Assembly (NCBI GenBank): GCA_016808115.1
Contig: JAEQBH010006851.1
Location: forward strand, 1-64,000
DNA length: 64,000 nt
DNA from: Tetrastigma voinierianum
Taxonomy: Eukaryota; Streptophyta; Magnoliopsida; Vitales; Vitaceae
Reading direction: 5' to 3'
Position numbers and translations under genes: made by a program. Numbering within the stretch: the first letter of the stretch is position 1; each line of letters opens with the position of its first letter. The notes beneath the pieces are model-generated. The model worked only from the letters and a program-made list of their open reading frames with translations, was not told where the DNA came from and did no database searches. Of the stretch, positions 1-11,720 are shown one piece after another.

Positions 1-977
1 AATTCTTTTGGAATTCCACTCTAGATTTAGTTTGGTTAAACATTTCCAGCTACAGCTAAAATCTCAGGAGCTTTGCTCGATTAACTTCCCCATGCCCCTC
101 AAGATTGGGTAACAACAGTTAATTGTTTGGAAGGTTGATACCACAATCTCTTTTCAATGCTGGTGTGGATCTCAAGGCCTGTTTAGGCTCAATTTTATGT
201 GATGGGTGTAGCGACTATATGGTCCACAGCTTATATTACCTTGATCCTCCCGAATGTCGTCTTTCGAGAGAACTACCCAAATGTTTGAGGCTAATGGAAA
301 AGTTTAGTATCCTTAATTGGCAAATGCCATTTGTCAGAAAATTAAAATTCCATTGGCTTGTTACATCAAATGATCGTTGCATTTACGCAACAATAGTTTA
401 GCTAGAGTGTTGCCTTCATGTAAATTATGAAATTTTCCATCTATGAATTGGAAAAATAAGTTGTCAGACAAATACTAGCATGGATGGGAGGAAGCCTACT
501 AAGTTTGATTGTTGTAAATCTAATATCCAATGGATTTAATGGAAAAATACCTTCAAGTTTGTGTCAATTGAAAAAACTTCAAGTGTTGGACCTCTCTAGA
601 AACAACCTATCTAGTACTATACCTAAATGTCTCAATAATTTAATTGCCAGCCTCAGAATGGGAGTTCCATCACCGCTTATCTGGATGGAACTACGTTCTC
701 CAGTAAAATACCCTATAGTGATAGTATGGGGATATTGGAAAGGAAAAAGCGATACAAAGAAACTCTTGAACTTGTAAAGCATTGATTTTGAACGACAAAT
801 AACAAGAGAAATTCCCTCAAAGTGATTGACTTAGTAGAATTGGTGGCAGATTGTACAATCCCAGCCGACAATTGGTCAACTTAAGTGTGGATTTTCTTAG
901 TTTATCTCAGCCAGCTTAATGGTAGAATTCCAAATAGTCTTGCTCAAATAGATGGTCTAAAATGTTTCAGACTTATT
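1..977 (+). pseudogene. RLP pseudogene A, 3' half, first part (LRR region)
   Basis: Remnant of an LRR receptor-like protein, a plasma-membrane immune receptor without a kinase domain. The DNA aligns along its length with about 29,880-30,890 of pseudogene B. Bases 484-640 still read as repeats, for example GKIPSSLCQLKKLQVLDLSR followed by N-LSSTIPKCLNNL, and bases about 895-965 read as a final LRR (LNGRIPNSLAQI). Several frameshifts and stops separate these islands, so the gene is dead. The 5' half lies before the window. It is interrupted at 978 by a copia element and resumes at 5,209. The EIX-like assignment rests on the better preserved paralogue B. Confidence 0.85.
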
Positions 978-1273
978 TGTTAATGTTTTGAAAATACGAG
1001 AGAAATAAAATTAAGAAAGGAACAATGAAGAAGAATTCTAAATTCAATTCTTTTTTGATGGAGAATTACATGAATTTAAATACAAAGATGAAACAAATAA
1101 TAAAATTAAGGTCTAAATTAAGGAAATCAAAAATACTATATTCAATAGCAGGGAAATCAAGCCATGATTTAAAAAATCAAATACTAATCCCACAATTTGG
1201 GACTAATTAACAAAATCAACAACTAAATGAAAAAGGCAAATCTGGACAATAGCCTAAACATTTAATTCTAACA
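978..1273 (-). repeat. 3' LTR of the small copia element
   Basis: A 296-bp LTR beginning TGTTAA and ending CTAACA on the plus strand. It matches 3074-3322 plus 5148-5208 with scattered substitutions and small indels, so the element is not recent. Confidence 0.9.
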
Positions 1274-1284
1274 CTCCTCCTTGT
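1274..1284 (-). other. Polypurine tract of the small copia element
   Basis: On the minus strand the tract reads caaggaggag directly before the 3' LTR start (TGTTAGAATT). It is the expected plus-strand primer site and fixes the element's orientation. Confidence 0.75.
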
Positions 1285-1739
1285 TTAGGAGCTGCAAACA
1301 CCAATTCTTGCCCGACTTCTTCTTTGGGTTTTTCGTTGAGTTAATCATGGTGATAGGAGTCTTATCCTCATCAGCAGTCCTAGAAACGACCCTTTTCCCA
1401 AGTTGCCTTTTCCTCACTTCCTGATTTAAGTTGTCATTCTTCCACGGATTTGTCTAACACTGAATGGAAACTCTTATAGTTGATATTACACAACAATGGG
1501 CTGCAATGACTATTCTCGATGCCCCGATGGAAGAAACAAACCAGAGTCATTTTCTTTGGGAGAGCATATGTGCACTAGTGATAGATATTTCTGGAGGCTC
1601 ATGACTTCATAGCGTTCACAGTGCGATGTTTCTTAAGACTCCTCACAGCCAATAGGGGAATCAGAAGGTTCTTAGACTCTTGTTCTGCCTTTTCAACGCT
1701 CAAACTATCAAGTTCAACTTGAATGCCGAATGCAATTTG

Positions 1740-3055
1740 CTCCTCCTCCGATGGATTTAGAACAAAACTTTCCCTTTCCTCTTAATTCTAAATAAATCCT
1801 TGTCATTTTGCATCTTTAATTAGGCAACAATGGTGTTGAACAACATTTTATATCCTTTCTCGATACATACGACCCACACTTTCGACAAGTTCTAATCTAT
1901 ATCGGGCACATATAACACATCGGTGATTAACTTAGTACCATGACAGGATTGGGATAACTGGTGTACCTTTTCCCTTAGAAGCAATATACTTACCATCACC
2001 CTCGAGCCATGGTAGAGTGATTTCCACTGAATTTTGAACATACTCTTGTTGTGAGTCATGTGGTTTGAAGCGATCAATGTCGATGAGCCCGACAATTTAT
2101 TGAACTCATCTTTGGTGAAAACAAAGTAGCAACAAACAAGTAATCTTCTTCCTCTTGATCTACTACTTTTGCCTCTTATTTTGTTGTCTTTTATTCCTAC
2201 AAATAATAGCTTCATGTCCCATTTGCTGCCAATTGGAGCATTTAGCATCTGGTTTTCTCTAGCACTTGAAAGGTGGATGACCTTTCTTGTTACAATGCTA
2301 GCAAGGTGGATATGACTTCTTCTACCCATCATTCCCTTTTCCAATTGCTAGTTCTACACTAGTGCTACTTTCTTTCTTCTTGATCTTCCATGACTTTGGT
2401 AGCTTCTTGATGTTTGATTCTTAGTCTTTATTGTTGTGCCTTTTCACAGTCTCCTTTGCTCTTATGTATAAAGCATAGCAATTCACAGAGAAATTCTTGA
2501 CAGGTCCTTGATGTTTTCAAGGGCAATGATGGTTGCTTCATACCTTTCAGGAATAGTAACAAGGATTTTTTCAAATATTCTTGATCTGTGGTGAGATCGA
2601 GAATTCTCCTCATTGCAATTTAAAAAGTTTTTCGATGTATTCTTTAAGCGATTCGGGCTCCTTCATTCTTTGCGACCGATTCCCTAACGAGTTTAAAATG
2701 CATACCTTTGATTCTCTCATCTCCGGTATACTACTTTTGAGAAATCCCATATCTCCTTTGCTGACTTTAGAACATGATCTATGTGAAAATGGGTAAATTG
2801 ACTCTTTGCAAAGCAGACCGGGCTTTTTCCTTTGATTTTCTTGTCCTCCTTTCTTTATGTACCTTCATCCGAGCCATAGTGGGATTTGCAGGAAGTGAAG
2901 GGGCTCCATAGTCTTCTATTCACTTTGCTGAATATCGAGGCTTCGGATATGTCTCTATTCTCACTGCCCACATTTGATAGTTTGTTCTATCAAATGTTGT
3001 ATGAGCTATTGTTGGAAAGGTAGCTACCTTCCATGATTGGATGGGTCCTCGAGAA
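1740..3055 (-). pseudogene. copia gag-protease remnant
   Basis: Reading leftwards from 3055 there is a UBN2-type copia gag (for example FDRTNYQMWAVRIETYP, then NPTMARMKVHKERRTRKSKE). Next comes MRRILDLTTDQEYLKKSLLL at 2428-2613 and a damaged zinc-knuckle region. Protease-like sequence with NHMTHNKSMFK and the typical linker TKLITDVLYVPDID ends at 1892. Past it, ANDIDLFRI- and SFVLNPS-like residues mark the start of the gag/integrase linker. The reading frame changes several times. Coding then stops and the polypurine tract follows, so the whole integrase to RNase H part is absent. Such copies can only move with enzymes supplied by relatives. Confidence 0.85.
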
Positions 3056-3060
3056 AAAGG

Positions 3061-3072
3061 GCTCGATACCAA
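3061..3072 (-). other. Primer binding site, small copia element
   Basis: On the minus strand tggtatcgagc follows the 5' LTR after two bases. It is close to tggtatcagagc, which pairs with the 3' end of initiator tRNA-Met in most plant copia elements. Confidence 0.75.
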
Positions 3073-3073
3073 T

Positions 3074-5208
3074 TGTTAAATTTTGAAAATACGAAGAGAG
3101 AAATAAAAATTAAGGAAAGGAACAATGAAGAAGGAATTCTTAATTAAATTATTTTTAATGGAGAAGTTACATGAATTTAAATACAAAGATAGAAAGAAGG
3201 AAACTAAATTACTAAAATTAGGGTCTAAATTAAGGAAAATCAAAATATTATAATCAATAGCAGAAAATAAAGCCATGATTTAAAAGGGAAATCAAATACT
3301 AATCCCACAAATTGGGACTAATTGTAAGACCAGAAATTCGATTTTAAGAAAAGAGCTGGCAGTGTTCGGTCAAGTCAATTTTTTCTAGATCTCGGATGAC
3401 AAACGGACTTCATAGTTGGAATCGTAACTACGAAATCTAGCTACCACGCGTCGAATTTCGTCGGTCGGGAACCCATTCGAATTTCGTTTTTCAAGGCACC
3501 GGGTATCGGGTGTCGTAAAACGACATGTGATGTGACAAAAGTCACCTCCCATGTGCCTAATGTGACATGTTGCATGATTAGTGAGAGGATGAGATGAATG
3601 GCTGGGTGTGTCAAGTGTCAAAAATCGAGGCAAAGGGAATGGATGGAATTATTGGAAGTATAAATGAGAATAGGAAACCAGAAATCACGAATAGTTATCT
3701 TCTCCATTTGAAAGCAAACAAAGAATGAATCGACAATGGGTTGGGGTTTTGAGTTTTTAGAGAGCTCCTTCTCTCTGAGATTTTTCGACCGTTCGGATCG
3801 TCGATTCTTGAGGAAAGAAGTAAAGTTGTTCTGTGGCCAGGCTCTGGCGTGGACAGATTTGAGTGGAGTTAGGCAACTCCGAGTGAGGATCTTTTCCTTG
3901 TGTTCTTTAGCTAAGAGCCATGTAAATGGTTGGGGATGTTATGAGGCTTGGATTAGCTGTGTTTTCGATCTTAAAAGCTTTCAATCGAGTGGAGAAAATC
4001 CCCATTGTTGTGGCGAGTGAATAGTGCCAACTTGGGGTTTTCTTGTTCACGTGAATAGTTCTGTGATTTTGTTAATTTACATGATGTTGGTGATTGCTAA
4101 ATGAATGAATTGCTTGTGCTTAGTGGTGGCAAGTAAGCTAATTTGGTGTTGTTGATGTGAATTTAATACTTGTGATGCAATAATGGATTAATTATGTTAG
4201 TCTATCGTATTTTATATATTAGCGTGAGTTTGTTGGGATTGGCGTAATGCATTCCTGCCTTTAGGGCACCCTAGAATATTAGGGTGAGTTCATGACATGA
4301 AGAAAACAAAAGCAGCGTTTGGCAGAAGAAGGAATTTAGAGGAAGATTTTTAGGAGAATCGATGTGAGAGATTGTCCAACAATTCACGTTGGAGGGCCCG
4401 TGAATTGTTTCGGTTATCCGACAAATTCACCTCGGAGAGTAGTCAATATATTTACGAGATCTCGGTAGTAAGTTTTTCGAGAACAAAAAGCTTTGTTTTG
4501 GCCCAGATCATTTTACTCGCGTTCGAACTTTAGACATATGTGAAGAGGAGTCGGTGAGGACTCGGGACATGGGATTGGGCATGTAGACATTAGTGGAGTT
4601 CGTGTAATTGCTTGGATGTGATTGTTTGTCATGACATGGCCGCCTTGGGTTGGGAGTAACCCATGTAGGAAATTATCACTAATGGACATTGCTCCTGCAA
4701 TCGAGGATCAGCTATTCGGTACGGGAGTGTCTGAGGGACGACACTCACTAGTAGTGTTTAGAAGAAAGTCGGATTATTGGCTTTGGCATTTTTATTTTGT
4801 ATAACATAATTAAAATTGTAAATCTTAATATATATTTGAATTTAAAGTGATTTATTAACTCTTGAGCCAAGTATAATATAGTTAGTTTGGGATATATTTT
4901 GGCAGCCGTGATGTATGGGCCCAGTGGCCGTTTTACTCATTTTAATTGTATATGGACCGGTGTGGTCTTTTGTAAAATATTAGGACGAGGTTGCCATGTG
5001 ATTGGGACGGAGTTTGTACCTTAGGTAGAGCTCCGTACAAAGGGCTACGCCCGATTTTCTATAGTAATTTACGGGTTACGAGCATCCACGAATGTCCAGC
5101 GGGTTGGCGGGTTGTCAGCGAGACACGGTTTTGGGGCGTCCACTAATTAAAATTAACAACTAAATGAAAATGGAAAATCACGGATGACCTTCAAACATTT
5201 AATTAACA
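3074..5208 (-). repeat. 5' LTR of the small copia element, split by a solo LTR
   Basis: Homologous to 978-1273. It is interrupted between 3322 and 5143 by a gypsy solo LTR. The ends after removing the insert are TGTTAAATTT and AATTAACA. Confidence 0.88.
3323..5142 (+). mobile_element. Ty3/gypsy solo LTR (1,820 bp) with perfect TSD
   Basis: Starts TGTAAGACC and ends with CA at 5141-5142. It is flanked by the identical five-mer ctaat at 3318-3322 and 5143-5147, which is a textbook target-site duplication. It carries the block tctagatctcggatg near 3384, which is shared with the other gypsy LTRs in this window. There is no internal coding region, so this is the product of LTR-LTR recombination or a single-LTR remnant. 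It inserted after the copia element, because it sits inside that element's LTR. Confidence 0.92.
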
Positions 5209-5571
5209 TTGCCAAATAACAACATCGGGTAAATTCCTTCGGCCACTCAATTGCTTTAATGTTTCCACATATGAGGAAATCCTAGACTTTGTGGGCCTTT
5301 CACGAAAGGTGTAGAAGATGAAGGTGAATCTGGGAATCCTCCTTCCTTAGGTTTTACGTAGTAAAAAACATGACCTCGAGATGATGCAAATAATACCATG
5401 GTTTTATGAAAATATTGTTCTTGGATTCGATATTGGATTTTGAGGTTGTGGCACTTTCACTATAGCGGTTCGTGGAAAATGCTACAGTTAACCGAACAGA
5501 TGAAGACCAATCGTATGTGATAACAACAATAAATATGAGCAATTTGTGAAGGTTTCCAAGAGAGTCAGTGA
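5209..5571 (+). pseudogene. RLP pseudogene A, second part (C-terminal cap, TM and tail)
   Basis: Continues the LRR gene after the copia insertion and aligns with about 30,900-31,277 of pseudogene B. The tail of the last LRR and the capping motif (STYEGNPRLCG in B) are recognisable around 5225-5305. The acidic juxtamembrane spacer and the FYGNIVLGF-type transmembrane segment follow around 5,385-5,450. Frameshifts interrupt the frame and the stop codon region is altered. Confidence 0.85.
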
Positions 5572-6072
5572 TACGTAAGACTTTATCAAATTCTCTCTTT
5601 GACTTTTTGAATAAAATGTATTACATAAGTAGGCACTTTGATTATTCTTTGAATTCTTTTCTTATTGATTAACTTACCTTCCACAATATACGGAGATCAC
5701 AATAAGATTTTTCAAATGAAAATATATCTCTTTTTATTAATAACTGAATTTAACTTCACTAAGAGCTAGAATGTTTTAATATCACTTCCGTGTAATAACA
5801 CCCCATTTTAAGCTCTCATCGTACATAAGATTCACATTTATGGCTTGAAATAATAGTTGAAAAACAATAACTATGACTATTTTTCTATCTTTCTTTTGTG
5901 TACAATTTTGCCTTTTATTGTAGTTTAGTTAACTTGGTTTTAATTATATTTGAAATATTGAGTTTAATTATAGGAAGCATAGTGCTGAAGTGATTTTTCA
6001 AGTGTAAGTGAATATTACTTAAATTTTGTGCTGCAGAACTTCCACTGACAACATCGCAAGGATTGATAGGTG

Positions 6073-6638
6073 TGTTGGGAAAAATAGGCTTTCCCATAAG
6101 TGTAAATCAATGGAAGCAATATAACATAAAATAAATGAGCACACAAGATTTATGTGGTTCCTAAAATAGCGAAGTGCGTCCACGGCGACTGGTAGGTCGA
6201 TTTATTACTATCACGAAAGAGTTTACCAAGTGGCCAAAAAGGCATAAGCCTTACAAACACACCAAGGTGTAAATCAAGGAAAATACCTCACAAAAAAATT
6301 TGACTTGGAAATCTCAAAGACAAACCCATGAAACCTAAATATCAAGTGGCGTTGCTGTGAAGACAAACTTCCACTTTGTTTTGGCACCAAAATGGAGAAG
6401 AAGAAGACTGAATTTTCTTGAACCAAAAGATTGCCAGAATGCCTTCACCGAGCCAACCAAGATGATAAATCCCAAAAAATGCCACCAAAACCTTTTTTTT
6501 CCTTGAAGACTCGAGCCAATACCCGAAGTCATGCGCCAAAACAAGTCTTGGATATGCCAAGAGTGTGCAATAAGGTGCATGCAAAATTACAAAACCATAT
6601 TTAACAAATTGATGAGTCCCTGAGGAGGAAGCCAAACA
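6073..6638 (-). mobile_element. copia-type solo LTR (566 bp) with perfect TSD
   Basis: Starts TGTTGGGA and ends GCCAAACA. It is flanked by aggtg at 6068-6072 and 6639-6643. Its first part contains, antisense, the acgtaaat/tccacg-type motif that usually lies just before the 3' end of a plant copia LTR, so the sense strand is minus. Copy 2 of the duplicated flank has no insertion at the matching place. It therefore inserted after the duplication. Confidence 0.85.
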
Positions 6639-9600
6639 AGGTGATGTGGCAGAGAGAGTAATGAGTTTAGTCATAATGGGACGACTTGAATGTAAGGAAT
6701 CTTTGTGTTCACATTAAATTTGTTATCTTATATATAAACGTTGCCATGTATTAAGTTATCTATTTGGTGATTATGGTTGGAGTTTGTTATGTGTATTTGT
6801 TTACGACTTTGAACATAGATTACTTTTTCTACATTACATGTAAAGCTCGTATTTTGGTTCTTCTAATTGATTTAGTAATTTTTGTTGGTTTTTATTCTTC
6901 TTTCATGATCAATTATAAGAAAAGTTATCTATACCAAAAAATGATTTACTTGAGAAACTTATTTTCTTTTGCTTATAAACAAAATTTATTTTTCTAGTGA
7001 TGCTATGCTATAATAGTATTAACAATAGAAGACAGAGTGTGAAAAAGGAAATGGTAGACTAATTAAAACAAAAACCTTGTTTTTTAAATTAAGCTTTGAA
7101 GTCTACGTAATAAAGAGAGACACATAAATCTAGGCATAATAAGACAAAATTTAAAAGGGTTTTGATGTCCAATTCAATGAAACAAGCGTAGATTGTTGTA
7201 AAGTGGCTTTGGCCTTCAGAACCGGTATAAGTACAACATATAATTTATCCTGAACTGATCTTACCGGGCATCGCAAATTCCAAGTTTGTTTATGAAGACC
7301 AGATCTAAATGTATTATTGTCTATAATTGATTTCTTCTATGTAATACTAATCTATAGGGCTTCATTAGTAAGTGCCATAAGATCTCGTTATATGTAAGCG
7401 ATGCGCTAATTATCTCAAACTCGAGAATTTGGTAACTTCCTCATTAACAACTACTTGCAGATCCTTTATTTTGCCACATATTAACTGATTTTTTGGATCA
7501 AACTAATCCGTGACACAAGTAGTTTCATGGGCGAAAAAATCAAATTATTTTTGTGATTCTGCTGGAGATCTGATCAAGAGCAGTGTTCTGATCATCACGA
7601 AGTGGAACATAACTAGAAGGTACGACTTAGTGTAAGATATAAATGAGGATTCTTTATTCATATATACTTGACTACATTTGTGTGCTGGTAAGTTTCTAGG
7701 GTGGGTTTATTTCTTAATTGTTTCTTTATCATTTTTCTAGAGAAGTTTACAGTGCTTCATATACATTCTCTATGAATAATTTTGAATTTTATCAATGTAG
7801 TGGATGATTAAATATTAAGTTTGACCAGTTCTAGGCGTACGTGGTTATCTTAAAGCATTTACTAACCATTAATCTTAGTATATGTTATTAGCAGGATGAA
7901 ACTGCAGGTGGACTATATTTTACAGCCCCATGAGACTATCTTACTGGTAAGCGAAATTGCATGCAGTCTTTCTTGCACTCTTTTTTTGATCTCTGACTTT
8001 GTTGCAGGCTATTATTCGTCATCGATTCCATTAGTTGTATTTTTTATATCATCTTTTAACATTGTAGAACTCCATATAGGTTGCACCTCGGATTAATAGT
8101 TATTAATAGGGGTGGGGATAATCTTTACTACTAAGAAACAACACTACCATTTCATGTTACCAAACATGAAAATCCTGTAAAACAAGGTTCATTTCCAACT
8201 AAATAAAATATGTCTCAAAATTCCTAATTAAGTATTTTATATTCTTTTGTATAGAATATTGTATAAGAATGATTCATAGTTGTTATATTATTGTAATATA
8301 TGTTTTCTTTATAGAATATAGAAAGGTTATTAGAATATCTTATAATATTCTAGGTCGTAAAGGGGAAAAAATATGTATAAGTCACAGATAAAATATTCAA
8401 GAAATTTATTATGGTGCGATGTAGATGTAAGGTTTGAGAAATGAAAGTTTGTGAGTATTTTCATAAATCATTTGTGGATATCTCTTAGGGTTTTGTGATT
8501 TTGTGATTTTTTGTTGTCACTTATCCTTTTGATACTCTAATCTTGAACTCTGTTTTTAAGTGTTAAAGATTTTCTCTCATCATTGAATTATGACTGTGAT
8601 AGACCACTTAAAACCTTCATGCACCGTTATTAATTTCTTTATCTTTGTGTTCCCAAATTCATATTCTCAAGCTTGCTTTTATTATATATGGATTAAATTG
8701 CTTGTTATAATGGCATTATCTGATGTCTTGATAGTTTTCATTCTTGCAAGGCTCATGAGGATGTTAAATCCTGTCACATTCTTTGCTTTGTTGCAAACTC
8801 AACATAAACCAATTGCATATATAATGGATGCTACTGCGAGGCTAACTCTTCTCAGAATTTGTGGTTTAGGACTCACGAGTAGTGCACACATGGCTTTGCG
8901 ACCATAATTTTCTTCCTGTTGAGTCACGTCTTCAAAGGCCACCGGTGAGTTAGTTTAAATTCTCCATATATAAACCTTCACATTTCTCTCTCAAGGTGAT
9001 ATGGAGCAGATATAATCCACCTACCAAATTCTAGTGTCATACTAGCACACTTATAGCTGAGATCGGGCTCTAATAATAGAGTGGTTGATTTTAACTCGAT
9101 GTTTGCACTTAACTGAGTCACGAGCAGTCATCTTTGTGCGATATATGGTTTATGTTCCTTAGTTCCTTATGAATTCATTGATTGTTGCTTCTCTTCTTTT
9201 CTTTTCTATTTCTTTTTTGTTTCCTCCCATCTAGTCCATCTTCTGTATTACATTTCTCCTTGCTTGAACTATTTTCTCTTGATTGCTCTTCATTCTTGTA
9301 CCTTGAGCATGAATCTCACCAGGTACCTAAAGAATTTGGGCAGCAGTGTATGCATCCGTGACGCATCTCGGGGTATCTCGGTGACTGTATTTAGGATTCA
9401 TGCTTTATATTCCGCCATGCATTCAAAATAGAAATTAAGAATAAAGTGATAATAATTATCTAGACTTTCTAGGTTGAGTGATAGAGAAGGATATTTATTA
9501 GAGAGTTCAGGTATTTGATAAAGGTTTCTTGAGTTTAGGTACATGATGTACTCCTCTTAGTTTTGCATTTGGATGCATTTCATGCTATCAAAGACCACAA

Positions 9601-10328
9601 ATGATACGATCATGGCTACAAGCACTTTGATTTCCTTTCGGAAAGATCATAAGTTGTGGAGTTTATTTGATTCATCAATCTATTGACATACGGTTTAAGT
9701 CCTTTAGGGCCATCAAGGTTCTGAAGTAGATTAACTTGGCTCATGGGTTAGTCAAGATGTGTGAAAGTTGGCCATGACACCCATGGTTATCAAAATAAAA
9801 AAAAAAGAAAAGAAGAAAATCTTTTGACATACATCACAATACCCTACGGCACAATGTACCAGTGAAGAATTTTCATCGTTATGTTTTTCCTTCTTTTTTG
9901 GTTCCTTGGCCTACTTTTGGAATGTAATTATGTATTCATTCTTTTCTCATTAATTCTTGATTAGAATGTTGTCTTGGCTAATATATCTCTTGGTAATCTT
10001 TTGAACTTCGTGGCTTGGGAACCCCAAAATTTGGATGAGAAGCTACAGGACAAGTGATGAGGGATTACAATTGATTATCCCTTTGACAATATGGGTTTTA
10101 AAATCACGAAAAGGTATGGTATTACATATAGTTGTGGGATCTTCTTGTCCCTAGAATGTTGAAAATATCATAAAAATTGTTTGGAAGTGGTAATGATATA
10201 TTTACACTGAAGAAATATTCTATGGATAGTTGGAACTTATAATTGAAGCCGCTCTTTTCTTTGTTGGGCCTAAACCTCTAAACATTGATTCTTAGGGATG
10301 GACACACCCTTTCCAATGAGTTGGAATT

Positions 10329-10610
10329 GAAGATGATGTTGCTTTCAAACATGTCAGCTCTGATGACAATTCAGAAGATGAAATTGAGAGGTATAAGCTT
10401 TTAGCCGGTAAACGAGTTAGGAGATGCCAGTACCAGCGATAGAGATATCTACATGTCAGCAAATTGATTGATGAATTGGCTTATTCAGGTGATGATGATA
10501 TAGCTTCTAGCGCGTTATCAATAGATTCTACAAGAATAAGAAAGTTGAGGATTGATGAGTATCTTAAATATTCATTTTATCCCCATGTTTGTAGCTTTAG
10601 TAGTTTATGA
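10329..10610 (+). pseudogene. Exon-like fragment of an unrecognised gene
   Basis: One frame stays open for 94 codons except for a single TAG. It has protein-like composition: an EDDVAFKHVSSDDNSEDE start, then RYKLLAGKRVRRCQYQR, and after the stop SKLIDELAYSGDDDIASSA and RIRKLRIDEY. Related pieces occur at 13,245-13,300 (VEDDVAFKH) and near 36,025-36,100 with a deletion. The fragment lies at the same place relative to the RLP genes in both duplicate copies, so it may be part of a neighbouring gene duplicated with them. I do not recognise the family. Confidence 0.4.
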
Positions 10611-11720
10611 GATAAATAAGTGTCACTAATGCTCTCTTTTCTCAATTTTGTGATTAAATGACCATTGAGCGAAAATGAGCAAAATTGAAGAAAATTCAAC
10701 AAATTCATGTGACTGCAGCAAACATGTGATCTTTTTGTACGTATGATGTCTTCTACTGGCTCTCGTTGGTATCAAAACATTACAGACTTGAGGCTTTTCG
10801 TAGACACCTAGATTGCACAATTTGGAGTCTGGATGAAAAAGTTACAACCTTGAAAAGTCGGGAAGTAAAAGAAAGAGCAACCGGTCTATCGATTTCTCAA
10901 ATGGTCGACCGATTTCTCAGAAAATCATCAAAAAGAGAGTGAAATTCACTCTGATGATGGGATTCTCACGCTGATTTGGTCCACTTTCGCGTTGAAGGCG
11001 TGTTGCTGCTTTATAGTGTGAAAGGCATTCAAGTCGTGAGTGATTTGGCACAGACAGCTCGATGTTGTCCATTTTCCGCCATCTTGTAACATCGATTTTT
11101 CATGCCACGGCATGGATGTTGGGGCTCTCTTGGTTTTGGCCTTTAAATGAGATGGGGTGGAGACTTGGAGAGAGTTCGTGGAGGCAAAGAAGGGGGTTTC
11201 CTTGGCTGCAAAATGGAAGACCGTTTGGGTGGAAACACCTAAAGGCAAATATCTCTTATGGTTCATTGATTCTTGGCCTTGAAGAAGAAGAAGGAGATTT
11301 GAAGAGAAGAAATGAGTTTCATCTACACTCTTCTCCTTGGCCGCACTCTCTTTGGCGGCCTACAAGACATCTTCATAGTACATCTTGCCCAGTTAACTCA
11401 TTTGGACTATGGTCTTCTACTTGCTTCATTGCTCACATTTTGTTGCTATTTGATTTGTTGTTGATTAATGGGAACATTGTGATGATTGCACTTGCCTCTA
11501 CATATCTACTCTTTCTGCATCGAAACCGAATCTCTTGGCGTCTTGTAAAAAGCAAGAGCAGTTGTTTGCTCCTCTACTAAAGTGTGCTCGATTTGTGCTC
11601 GTGATGTCTAAATAGCATGGCTCAGTCTTCTTCTTGAGTCATGCATTCCCCTTCACGACCGGTTGTGTTTATTTTGCGAAATGACATTGGAGCTAGCGAT
11701 ACTAATATTTATGTATCATT
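10611..11720. other. Unclassified repeat-like stretch
   Basis: Contains a segment (10,875-10,940) rich in ggtcgacc and cggtc motifs like the SIRE-type LTRs further on. It also holds a GC-richer stretch (11,040-11,580) with a 172-codon open frame that has no recognisable domain. It may be a decayed LTR. I could not find paired ends or a target duplication. Confidence 0.3.

Larger units (their letters stand above)
978..5208 (-). mobile_element. Non-autonomous Ty1/copia element inserted in RLP pseudogene A
   Basis: A minus-strand LTR retrotransposon lies between two parts of the LRR gene. Similar LTRs occupy 978-1273 and 3074-5208, and the right one is swollen by a nested solo LTR at 3323-5142. 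Reading the minus strand, a tRNA-Met-type primer site follows the right LTR and a purine-rich tract precedes the left one, so the right LTR is the 5' LTR. The internal region is only about 1.8 kb and codes for gag and protease remnants. It reaches the gag/integrase linker but shows no integrase, reverse transcriptase or RNase H. Flanking five-mers (ttatt and ttgcc) do not match, so no intact target duplication remains. The junction is fixed by continuity of the LRR gene on either side. Confidence 0.9.
5572..10610. repeat. Duplicated downstream flank, copy 1
   Basis: Mostly non-coding sequence that matches 31,278-36,060 in order and orientation with many indels. Matching landmarks include the post-stop segment (5,575 vs 31,280), the gagagtaatg segment (6,655 vs 33,000), the taataaagagagac segment (7,108 vs 33,958), the ctcattaattcttgatt segment (9,948 vs 35,585) and the aaggtatggtatta segment (10,110 vs 35,752). 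It carries one insertion absent from copy 2 (6,073-6,638) and lacks several present in copy 2. Apart from the exon-like fragment at its end, I see no supportable gene in it. Confidence 0.75.

Noticed and set aside
3736..4020. 94-codon open frame on the plus strand
   Set aside because: It sits inside a solo LTR with clean ends and is not present as an open frame in related LTRs.
8590..8907. 105-codon hydrophobic open frame
   Set aside because: No known motif, no start context or conserved counterpart in copy 2 of the flank. Probably chance.
10769..10780. tggtatcaaaac as a retrotransposon primer site
   Set aside because: No LTR end stands directly before it and no gag follows. Two mismatches make chance likely.
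11062..11580. 172-codon open frame on the plus strand
   Set aside because: No recognisable domain, odd Trp/Leu/Ser-rich composition, and an overlapping minus-strand frame of similar length. It lies in repeat-like DNA.
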